A DNA stretch of 64,000 nt from Callosobruchus maculatus (taxonomy: Eukaryota; Arthropoda; Insecta; Coleoptera; Chrysomelidae): NCBI GenBank assembly GCA_951848785.1, contig CATOUR010000008.1:15642001-15706000 (forward strand). The letters run 5' to 3'. The notes beneath the pieces are model-generated. The model saw only the letters and a list, made by a program, of their open reading frames with translations, did not search any database and was not told where the DNA came from. Below are positions 55,436-64,000 of this stretch, one piece after another (position 1 is the first letter of the stretch; the number at the start of each line of letters is the position of its first letter). The translations under genes were made by a program, and so were the position numbers.

Positions 55436-56555
55436 TGAATACTAACTACAGTTATTCCTTATTTATATAATTCTTAAAATGATGGCTTTTGTTCACGTAC
55501 CCACATTCATTTTTAGCACAGCCTATTCGTCTTCAAAAATTCCCTTACTATAAGCGTAGTTTTAAGAAGATTTTTTGCATATTACGATATTACTAACAAC
55601 GTTTTCAATTTTCAACCGATTGCTGTTTATTATCGATTTATGCACAGCGGGACACCAATACCTGGTGTCCTTGTATTGGAGCTTGTATCTTTATTCCAAG
55701 ACAACACTTTTAATTCCAAGAACCGAGATGAGTAATGGCGTTTACAGAAAAAAACTGAAGTCATTTACCAGCCCGAAACAGGTTACCCACCGGCACCATG
55801 GGCGTCCATAATTGCAAAATGAGAAACACGGCAACATATTCCTAATCTAATAATTATAAAAAAAGTTCGAGATTTTCCTGGCAGTAAATTTCACGACCAT
55901 AAACGCACCTAATAATTTTATTTCAATAAGTTCGCTATTAGGTCAATACGCGCGCCGCTAATGTATTTGCTACTAATAAGTAGGTCGTCTCCACCCCCTG
56001 ATAAGAATTGCAACAAAAAAGGGTCTATCTACACCATGCGTAATGGGTCTGCCAAGTATTATCGTTTCTCACTATGCCTGATTATGATGCAGCGAGTCGC
56101 CGTCAAGCAGTAATATCTTTGGTTGACTGTATTGGAGTATCGGGAGCCTTCAGATGGTTTTCGAGCATCTTTTGGGTTTATCTATTACTTGATTTCACAT
56201 ACAGTTGATGGACACTAGTATAACAGCTTGAATAAAATCTAATTTAATTAACAATAGGTATACATACACATTTAGATAATTCGACATTGTACGGAAATGA
56301 AAGTCTCACATATAAGTCAACATCCAGTAAATATGAATGTATTTTATTGATATTTTAGCAAGTAGTCCTGGTAAGTAGAAGTAAGAAATGATCAACTATT
56401 GAATCCAATTTATTTATGAACTGAAAATCAAAATTCAGTAGTGTATCTGTAATTCTATCTAAAAACAGGCGAATGATGTCAAAGTATATAAACTTACATG
56501 TCTTTTTTTATATAACTGAGCAGGTCCGTAGGCAGAGCCTATATACCAGAGTACC
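55436..56555. other. Intronic, no recognisable gene
   Basis: AT-rich; nothing supported. Confidence 0.35.
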
Positions 56556-56559
56556 GCGA

Positions 56560-56715
56560 CTGGTGTGGAAGGGTTATGTTAGGGGAAGTTTGTTAACGCG
56601 GGATTTGAATGGGCCAATACCCGCAGGCCCAATAAATACATTTCCTGGCAGTCCACTCCAAGCCTTGGATACCCTGGGAATAAATGTGCGGTTGTACCGT
56701 TCGGTTCTTGATGTA
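56560..56715 (-). pseudogene. LINE ORF2 C-terminal tail
   Basis: The minus strand encodes VVLHTSRTERYNRTFIPRVS, KAWSGLPGNV and GPFKSRVNKL, the Arg-rich tail of CR1/Jockey-type ORF2 (R(T/S)..F.PR..R.WN.LP......FK..V). No RT upstream. A different family from the 49-kb LINE. Confidence 0.6.
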
Positions 56716-58670
56716 TGAAGAACGACCGCCTTAGGATGAGATGCAGTGATCGCACGAGTGCATCTGATAGGAGAGATGAGCGGCGAAACGATAGAGTCCT
56801 ATCAAAAAAATAGCAAAATAAAAAGTCTTATTTCTTTCTTCATTTAGCAAACAATTTAGATTGATAACCAACGTATTATTTGACAAGCCCTTTATAAATG
56901 GAATACCACATTCAAGCTGCGTTACCAAATATTGGGCTCAGCGCTTAAGAAACTTAAGCTTGTCTATCAGATTTTTTATTTAATCTCCCTAGTTGTTACT
57001 CTGACAATATAATAAATAACATTAGGTACAGTAAAAAATAAACAAAACATCATCAACTAGAAAGTACAACAGAAACTGCTTAAGTTATTAATGTAAACAT
57101 TTATACTTGCAAAATTTTATTTCAACTAGAATGTTCCCCCCTTTTAAGTACTGTTAGCCTTATTTTCAAAGACATTGCTTCTCTACATTATGAATCATTG
57201 TTCATCTGGCCTCTTAATTGAAGATACGCATATATAAAAATATATTTAAATATGCCTGTAGCAATTCAGGACAACGAACTGGTTTAAATAGGGTCTTTGG
57301 CTTGCCTCCAACAATTCTGTTAAATGATAGTATTTCATTAAGCAAAATTATTAATGTTGTCCCCTAATCACTTGCAGTCAAACAATGGTTTAGGTTAGAA
57401 ACTAATTTTAACTTAGTCAGACAATGTCTCATTAGTGAACAATATGTGTCACAGTCTGTCCTTAGTACATTTTGAACATCATGACATATGATATCTATGT
57501 TTTGATTATTCTTACCGCTGGATATATCCACAGCATTCAAAGTTTGAAATACCTATTCATATAATTGGTTCAGTGGATTGATTAAGAAATTTTGTTTTGC
57601 TAGAAGTATCCCCAAGTATGCATATTCTATATAATGGACGCCCATGGTCGGTAGATTTTTTCAAAAATTAATGATATGGTTGAGTGCATCAGCCTCTTTC
57701 AAGGAAACAAAATAATTTACAGCGATCGGGTTTTTATTCTACTAAAAACTTGGTAAACTGTTAACACCTCCGATGGATCTTTCGATTATTTAAAGTGTAA
57801 TTCAGCGTTACCACGTAAAATATTTAGATAAAGTTTGAATGGTTTGATATTATACTCGTTAGATAACGGGCTGTATCAGCTGTGGTATAAAATTTTAGAA
57901 GAAAATATGAGTTGTGGGATTTATATTCAGGAAGTAGTCGACCATACAAGACAATCAAACTAAACAATTTTTGAATATCTATTTTGTCAGTTTGTGTTTG
58001 TGTAACATTTGCACATTATTTTCTTGGAAAAATTAAATTTATATCTCGTTGGTGATAATCGCGTGGCTATTTTAGGTTCAGCGCAGCTAAACATTTATAG
58101 AACTTCTAACTGCGCTGCATATTGGAACGTTACTTACGCATACAGCTATACCGCTTAGCTTAGTAAGCTAATGTCTTTATATGTTTTTCATTCTTAAAGA
58201 ATCATTAGATTTTAATGTGTTATTGTTATTGCGAGCCTATAGTTTAAAAATATTATAACATTTTTATCGAAACTTCACAGTTTCTTCATATTATATATTA
58301 CGTACTCAATAGCGATTTGCCTTAATAATGATATAGTAAATATATTTTCTATTTTCTATTAAAAATAAAAGATTAAGGAAAAGTATAATTATTACTTATT
58401 TTTTAAAGATTTTGAATTATCATTAGATGATCCCCTTGCCGGTAACATTAATTTTAACACGTTCAACAAGAGAGGCCTTAGCGCAGACGATCTGTGTCTT
58501 CATTAAAAAATTTATTATTCTTCCAAGTTCTCCAAATAATATAGTATTTTTGGAAAAAGGGGTTTTCAATTTCAAAGTGGTTCAAAAAAAAAATACACCC
58601 AAATAGTTGTTTTGTTGCATCACTTCCTCACTTCTATATTCAGTCTTCAAAAACCGACCCTGTACATTAT
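56716..58670. other. Intronic; possible decayed minus-strand coding at 57100-57950
   Basis: Minus-strand frames contain YIEYAYLGILLAKQNFLINP, VDISSGKNNQNIDIICHDVQ and CSLMRHCLTKLKLVSNLN with shifts, a coding-like texture of an old transposase or RT. I cannot assign a family. Confidence 0.25.
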
Positions 58671-58672
58671 AC

Positions 58673-59132
58673 CGGGTTATTCATGCTATTCAACACGAAG
58701 CATTATGACTAAGTATCCGATAAAAGAAAATAATATTTTCGTATGGATAGGGACTACATTTTAAAAATATTTTCATGTTGTACAGGGTATCCGCAAAATA
58801 CGAAACGTATCAAGGTTACATATTTTAAATAGATCACCCTGTATATTATTGCATAAAAAGATTCCCTGGTCAATTCTAGTTTGCCTTTATTATCGTATAA
58901 ACCTAAACGGTTCGCTTCAAGTCCCATGTGTGATACATAAAGTCACGCTAGAATTCATCAAGGAATTTGAATGTAATAATATATAGGGCCTATTTAAAAG
59001 ATACAACCTAAATACTCTAGGTGTTTGGTGGTATAACATAAAAATATTTTCAAAATGTGTAATGATTATTTTTATTTTCATCAGATAGTATCATCATAAT
59101 GATTCGTGTCGAATAACCTCAATAACCCGGTA
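58673..59132. mobile_element. 460-bp palindromic relative of the 24.5-kb element
   Basis: GGGTTATTCATGCTATTCAA ... AATAACCTCAATAACCC. The arms match the outer ~300 bp of the 24542-26731 palindrome (ACTAAGTA, TTTTCATGTT-TACAGGGT, ACGAAACGTATCAA, CCTAAACGGTTCGCTT) without the large middle. The TA flank is seen on the right (CGGTATATG). Confidence 0.75.
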
Positions 59133-59733
59133 TATGCCTAGTGCCATTTACTTGAATCAAATCCATAGCTCACGTTCGTCATGTGTTAACAGTTTATCAA
59201 GCAAAGCATCTAACGCTGGTGACAGTAATTTTGGTTAGTGGTGTTACAAGAATATCAGGCATGTTTTAAAAAATGTAATTCCATGTATATTTATCTATAT
59301 TATACCACAGTATAATCACGTCGTTTTTCTTATTATTGAGAAGTCAGTATTAATATTAATTTTTTTTTCATCACAACAAGGAATACATAATATTTGTTAG
59401 ACTTCCTATGATATATTTTGTTAGTTACTGCCTCTCCTTGCCTAAATAGTTATGTTATATTTCAAGTCAAGGCTGGATAACTTAAGCCTGAGACATATAC
59501 TATTTATTGTTTCAGTATTCAAGTAACAAAACTTGATGTGGGATACCACTGAGTAATAAAATGGACATTTATTATCTGTAACCAACCTTTTGGAAAACAT
59601 CCTCCAAGGGAAATCGGTAGGATTAAATTGATTCATTATAATTCCTCTGTAACATCAACCAAAATTTCTTCCAGTGTTAAATGTTCTCTTGATTTTTTTG
59701 TTTGCTCCCTGACCAAGCCTATATTTTTAACAG
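59133..59733 (+). other. Intron end before the integrin exon
   Basis: No transposon recognised. It ends with a polypyrimidine-poor acceptor preceded by CCTGACCAAGCC. The frame happens to stay open upstream to 59628, but conserved residues begin only after the AG. Confidence 0.6.
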
Positions 59734-59884
59734 TCGGTGATTTCGACTACGAAGAAGACACTGGTGATGATGAAGAAAACGCCTTGGACCCACCTGGTAA
59801 TGACGAGATCAAAACGGGACAATGGCTCGGCGTGTCTGTCAAATCCCAGAAACCTGGAGGGGTTGCTATGGTTTGCGCACATAG
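59734..59884 (+). CDS. Integrin alpha subunit (alpha-PS1 / laminin-type), next internal exon
   Basis: Seen: the acceptor ATTTTTAACAG is followed by 151 nt encoding GDFDYEEDTGDDEENALDPP, then KTGQWLGVSVKSQ and GGVAMVCAHR, and the donor ATAG|GTAAAT. Known: QW(L/M)GV(T/S)V(K/Q)SQ.PGG.V..CAHRY is a hallmark of laminin-binding alpha chains (vertebrate alpha 3, 6, 7 and insect alpha-PS1), in the beta-propeller just after the GALFKC segment. Joined to the exon at 36157, G+TC makes a Val codon and the frame stays open. The exon ends with AG, two bases of the next codon, as expected for the R of AHRY. The acidic stretch before the conserved block is longer than in vertebrate homologues as I remember them. 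No later exon was found in the remaining 4.1 kb. Confidence 0.92.
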
Positions 59885-60154
59885 GTAAATTACTGATATT
59901 ATTGATATTTATGTTTTACTCTCTAATCCAATGCATTAAATAACATTCTTTGGAATTCAACAGATTTACCAACACCTCTACAGCATTCTTTAAAAACAAG
60001 CTTGCATTGTCTGTGTAATAATAATAATAAATTTTATTAATTTTACTTTCACGTACCTGTATGCAACGTCAAAGTTAATACTTGACGGGGATTTACAATA
60101 ATTATTCGTATATACAATGTGTTCGGTCATTGGTGTCGGAGCCTTAAGGGGATT
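59885..60154. other. Start of the next integrin intron
   Basis: Donor GTAAAT, then AT-rich sequence with an AATAATAATAATAAA run at 60017. No feature beyond that. Confidence 0.5.
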
Positions 60155-60170
60155 TTTTATCGACAAATCA

Positions 60171-60184
60171 CCCCCCCCCCCCCC
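60171..60184. repeat. C14 run
   Basis: AAATCA followed by 14 C. The inverted partner at 62985 has only three, so this is slippage expansion in one arm. Confidence 0.9.
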
Positions 60185-61126
60185 ACAGGCAGTTTCTCTC
60201 CCACCATAATAAAACGGCAGCCATTTTGAATGAATCCAAATATAATCTAAGAAATCTCAACTATGAATTGCCTAAACATAGACTTTCACTTACTGAAAAT
60301 ATACCAACATATATGCCTCTTTGAGATTCTTTAATACACTACCGCAACATATAAAAACTAAACAAACCTATCTAGATTTAAAATAAAAAATTTTGATTTA
60401 ATTAATGAAATTGAGCCATACTCAACCGAGGAGTTCTTGAACACTAGGAATTGAAATGTCAAAATATTTGTCTAGGTTAATGCTCTGTTTTAATGTGTTT
60501 GTGTAATGTTTTGTAGGTACCTACTTAGGCGTGTGATTAATTTTAAATGTTTTAACCATTTTGTGTAAATTTATAAATTTATTGATCTTGTTTATAAACA
60601 AATATATAAGATCTATAAGATCAAATTGTAATTGACGCCATTTCACCATATCTGTAGTTCTTACTTTGTAAATTTTATAGATTCGTAAATAAAGTATTCT
60701 GTTTTATTTTTAGTCGAAGCATGGGTGTTGTACTAATTTAGCCATAGTTAACCATGTAGAGGCACTAGAAACACAAAATAAGTCTCATTCGATAGCGATA
60801 CATGTAAACCATAAAGTAGTGGTGAATATTTTCCAAATTTTATTTCATAAAATGGAAAAAAATTGTTAAAAGAAAATAATTACGTAATTTTTTGCGTCTT
60901 TTTTACAAGTTTAGCGTTAACTTACAATTTTTTTTTATTTCTAAGCGGTAGTGCATGTTTTCTAAAAAAATAGCTGTACATCTTAGCCCCACGTAAAGTA
61001 GTTTAGAAGCTATGATGGTTTGAATATTACCCTTTATTGTCTAATCCTGCAGTTGAGAAGGTAATAAAACAAAATACTTAGTGGTCACGACGTTTATTTT
61101 GGGAAAAAAGAAACAAATTTTACAAC

Positions 61127-61545
61127 TATTGTTCGAAAAGTCCTCCTTGGTGTTGCAGACATGCTGTTGCTCTTACTGACACATGTTGCGTAGAGCGACT
61201 GATCATCGCTTTGTCATTCCATTATTAATTTTCGACTTGAATAATTTTGTAAATAAGCCCCTCTCACGTATTTGGCACGTCGACATAAACTTTTTGTCTC
61301 ATTGTACCCCACAAGAAAAAATCAAGTGGGGTCAAGTCCGGCAAACGCGGTGGCCAAGCGATTGTTCCACCGCGTCCAGTCCACGGCGAATATCGTTCAT
61401 TTAAAAGGCTTCGTACATTTGCAACGAAGTGTGCCGCAGCTCCGTCCAGTTGGAGAATCATCCTTGGCCTATAGGCCAGTGGTATTTCCATAATGGCGTC
61501 CAGAAAATCGGTTTCCAAGAACTCTAGAAATCTAGGGCCATTCAT
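61127..61545 (-). pseudogene. Mariner-like DDE transposase, C-terminal catalytic half
   Basis: The minus strand reads MNGPRFLEFLETDFLDAIME, RMILQLDGAAAHFVANVRSL, GRGGTIAWPPRLPDLTPLDF and FLWGTMRQKVYVDVPNT, then an in-frame stop where the sister copy has His, followed by decayed ATCVSKSNS-like sequence. LQLDGAAAH carries the second catalytic Asp and PLDFF the third, 40 residues apart, longer than classical D34D mariner and closer to DD41D types. The first Asp and DNA-binding domain are absent. The start Met is not biological. Confidence 0.8.
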
Positions 61546-61612
61546 CGTAGCAATATGAGTGGGCCAATCAAAATATCATCACTCATTCTTGCCTACACAT
61601 TTACCGATAGTT

Positions 61613-61950
61613 CGCTTCAAATGTATGAAGCCATTTAAATGAACGATATTCCTTGTGGATTGGACGCGATGGCTACCGCGTTCACCGGACTTGGCCTCAC
61701 TTGATTTTTTTCTTGTGGGGTACAATGAAACAGACAGTTTATGTCGACGTGCCAAATACACACGAGGAGCTTATTTGCGGGATTATTCAAGTCGAAAATA
61801 AATAACGGAATGACAAAGCGATGATCAGTCCAGTCGCTCTACGCAACATGTGCCAGTAAGATTAACAGCATGTCTGCAACACCAAGAAGGACATTTGGAA
61901 CAATGGTTGAAACATTTGTTTTTCTTTTCTTCCCAAAATAAATGTCCTGA
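61613..61950 (+). pseudogene. Second transposase C-terminus, head-to-head
   Basis: The plus strand encodes LDFFLWG-like FFLWGTMKQTVYVDVPNTHEELICGIIQ, the mirror of 61127-61433. The GRGG-to-PDL stretch is shifted out of frame (TWPHLIF). It lacks the LDGAAAH part. With its partner it forms the centre of the palindrome. Confidence 0.75.
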
Positions 61951-62670
61951 CCACTAAGTATTGTGTTTTATTGCCTTCTCAACTGCCGGATCAGACAATA
62001 AAGGGTCATATTCAAAATATCATACCTTCTAAACTACTTTAGTTAGAGCTAAGCTATTTTTTTAGGAAACATTATTACTATTGCTCGAAAATAAATAACG
62101 GAATGACAAATCGATGATCAGTCCAGTCGCTCTACGCAACATGTGCCAGTAAGATCAACAGCATGTCTGCAACACCAAGAAGGACATTTGGAACAATGGT
62201 TGAAACATTTGTTTTTCTTTTTTCCCAAAATAAGTGTCCTGACCACTAAGTGTTGTGTTTTATTGCCTTCTCAACTGCCGGATCAGACAATAAAGGGTCA
62301 TATTCAAAATATCATACCTTCTAAACTACTTTAGTTAGAGCTAAGCTATTTTTTTAGGAAACATTATTACTATTGCTCGAAAATAAATAACGGAATGACA
62401 AATCGATGATCAGTCCAGTCGCTCTACGCAACATGTGCCAGTAAGATCAACAGCATGTCTGCAACACCAAGAAGGACATTTGGAACAATGGTTGAAACAT
62501 TTGTTTTTCTTTTTTCCCAAAATAAGTGTCCTGACCACTAAGTGTTGTGTTTTATTGCCTTCTCAACTGCCGGATCAGACAATAAAGGGTCATATTCAAA
62601 ATATCATACCTTCTAAACTACTTTAGTTAGAGCTAAGCTATTTTTTTAGGAAACATTATTACTATTGCTT
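61793..62670 (+). repeat. Three tandem copies of a 292-bp unit
   Basis: Units start at CGAAAATAAATAACGGAATG: 61793, 62086 and 62378 (spacing 293 and 292). Copies 2 and 3 are essentially identical, including the 63-residue frames at 62143 and 62435; copy 1 differs at scattered sites. The unit comprises the end of the transposase gene and part of the right inverted repeat, so the duplication arose inside the transposon. Confidence 0.95.
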
Positions 62671-63005
62671 AGAAATAAAAAAAAATGTAGGTTACCAGAT
62701 CCAATTTTTTTTAAGGCTAAAACTGTAGAAAACGCAGAAAATTACATGATTATTTTCTTTTAACAACTTTTTTGACCTTTTATGAAATAAAATTTGGAAA
62801 ATATTCAACACTATATAGTAACTAGTTTATGGTCTACATCGCTATCGAACGAGTCTTATTTTGTGTCTCTAGAAGCTCCACACAGGTAGCTATGGCTAAA
62901 TTAGGACAGCACTCATGCATCAATAATTAAACAAAAAACAAAATAGCTGCCATTTTATTACGATGGGAGAAAAACTACTTTTGATGGGTGATTTGTCGAT
63001 AAAAA

Positions 63006-64000
63006 TTAACGAATTTTATTATAAAATTCATAAACAAACAAAAACATATTTAGATTTATACAGGGTGATCCATAACTACGTGGTGATGCAAGCATTCATT
63101 TTTTTAAATAAGACACCCTATGTATTATTCCATATTCAAATTCTACTAATAATTTCCGTTCTTCTAATATAGGGTATTATTACATTATACAGGGTATTTC
63201 AAAAGTTATGACCATTTTTATATCCAAATCGCTATCAAATGAACGTACTGTATATCAAAAAGTGATGAATCAAAAATCATTTTTTTACAAGGATGGATAA
63301 AAAATATCCTCTAGTTTTAAAATCGGTTATAAAAATGCCCGCGACGCATATTCGTATGCAGGGTGATGTAGAATGCAAAATCTAGATTTTTCTCTTTTTT
63401 TTAAATGTAACCCCCAATATTTTATTATACCAAAGAATTGCTTTTTATATGATCTTTCATCGTTGTATAGCACTTGTTATGGCTGCATTCATTAGTTTCT
63501 GAGATATTTCGATTTTTCTACAAATTTTAAATATACCTTCTATTTGTTTACTAAAATTTATTTATTTTGAGAAAGTACTACCGAATTTTATTTTTGCTTG
63601 ACAAACAACTAAAATATAAGGCCATAATATTACTTGATCAAGTCAAAACACTAAATTAACGAGATAATATAGGTCAAGTGTGCTGAGGAAACAATTTTAT
63701 AGACGTCATGAATAATTATCAATCAGATCTATCAGGTAGGCTATGAAATATTAAACGACACAGTCCAAACAAAACTATTCTTCAGTATTTCAAACGCATT
63801 AGTTTTAGAGTGCCTCCGTTCTGGATATTGCTGTTCATGGTTAATATATTCTAGAGACAAGTAGGCAATTTCTCAAAGATTTTCCTAAATACCCTCATGG
63901 AAAAATTAATTTTTAAAGCCCATTTTTCACACAGTACGGAATTATTGAGCAGGTTATGAGAGATGAGACCTGTCAATTTTTCAAAGCCTACCTAATAAAT
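63006..64000. other. CAGGGTG-type fragments, otherwise no gene
   Basis: TACAGGGTGATCC at 63059 followed ~55 bp on by ACACCCTATGTATTATT (63113) is the ~65-bp module of the CAGGGTG group. Further TACAGGGTATTTC (63189) and GCAGGGTGATG (63359) ends have no clear partners. No integrin exon seen. Confidence 0.5.

Larger units (their letters stand above)
36285..59733 (+). other. Intron of the integrin alpha gene (23449 bp)
   Basis: It is bounded by donor GTACCT and acceptor TTTTTAACAG, with matching phase-1 ends on the two integrin exons. It carries at least a dozen recognisable transposon insertions, listed separately, on both strands. Calling this one intron assumes no small exon lies inside; phases and protein continuity leave none missing. 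Confidence 0.85.
60155..63005. mobile_element. Composite inverted-repeat transposon
   Basis: Outer inverted match: TTTTTTATCGACAAATCACC (60155) against GGTGATTTGTCGATAAAAA (62989-63007) plus AATAAAA(C/T)GGCAGC(C/T)ATTTT. Inner match: 60730-61433 against 61613-62910, from TAATTTAGCCATAGTTA / TAGCTATGGCTAAATTA inward. The left side carries ~470 bp (60240-60715) with AATAAA near its end that has no right partner, and the right side carries a tandem duplication. The centre is two head-to-head transposase C-termini. Confidence 0.7.

Noticed and set aside
56473..56718. 81-residue plus-strand ORF
   Set aside because: The opposite strand encodes a recognisable LINE ORF2 tail over the same bases, so this is a shadow frame.

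Overview
The window reads as AT-rich nuclear DNA from an insect. The support is two spliced integrin alpha exons, a typical insect set of LINEs (RTE, CR1/Jockey-like and RNase H-bearing I/R1-like), mariner-type DNA transposons, and LINE 3' ends abutting the insect telomere-like pentamer. I cannot name the species or order. I see no CRISPR array, operon, rRNA gene or prokaryotic feature.

Only one conserved host gene is recognisable: an alpha integrin of the laminin-binding / alpha-PS1 type on the + strand. Two exons (36157-36284 and 59734-59884) have clean splice sites and matching phases, so the 23449 bp between them is one intron. A GC-rich patch (9775-10099) followed by a signal-peptide-like ORF at 10100 may be the first exon, but the exon joining it to 36157 was not found. 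Most transposons here would therefore be intronic.

Layout. 1-8 kb: degraded sequence, a weak 145-bp tandem repeat, a reverse CR1/Jockey-like LINE and several RNase H/LINE tails, one carrying a 40-bp hairpin flanked by a 7-bp duplication. 8-13 kb: a TTA-flanked (Harbinger-like) element, a dispersed repeat that seeds minisatellites, the GC-rich patch, a tRNA-like gene, and a cluster of short repeated boxes. 13-18 kb: two CR1/Jockey-like copies, an RTE relic, small MITEs. 18-27 kb: a set of TA-flanked CAGGGTG-ended elements including two large palindromes, a second Harbinger-like copy, and a Gypsy fragment inside a LINE. 27-36 kb: RNase H LINEs interrupted by a mariner and by an RTE element. 36-59.7 kb: the long intron, with RTE fragments, a tRNA-Leu-like sequence, a CAGGGTG element retaining part of its transposase, an expanded 8/12-bp minisatellite split by a 5'-truncated LINE, and a FLYWCH zinc-finger ORF with a textbook core promoter between inverted arms. 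59.9-64 kb: downstream intron with a head-to-head pair of transposase C-termini and a near-identical 292-bp tandem duplication.

The main connecting thread is the CAGGGTG/TA group. Fragments of a mariner-like DDE transposase lie inside several of these elements, and the palindromes and short MITEs share their ends and a ~65-bp subterminal module. The most unusual object is the FLYWCH ORF at 54.4-54.8 kb: its 3' flank also occurs, as two facing copies, in the loop of the large palindrome at 24.5-26.7 kb.
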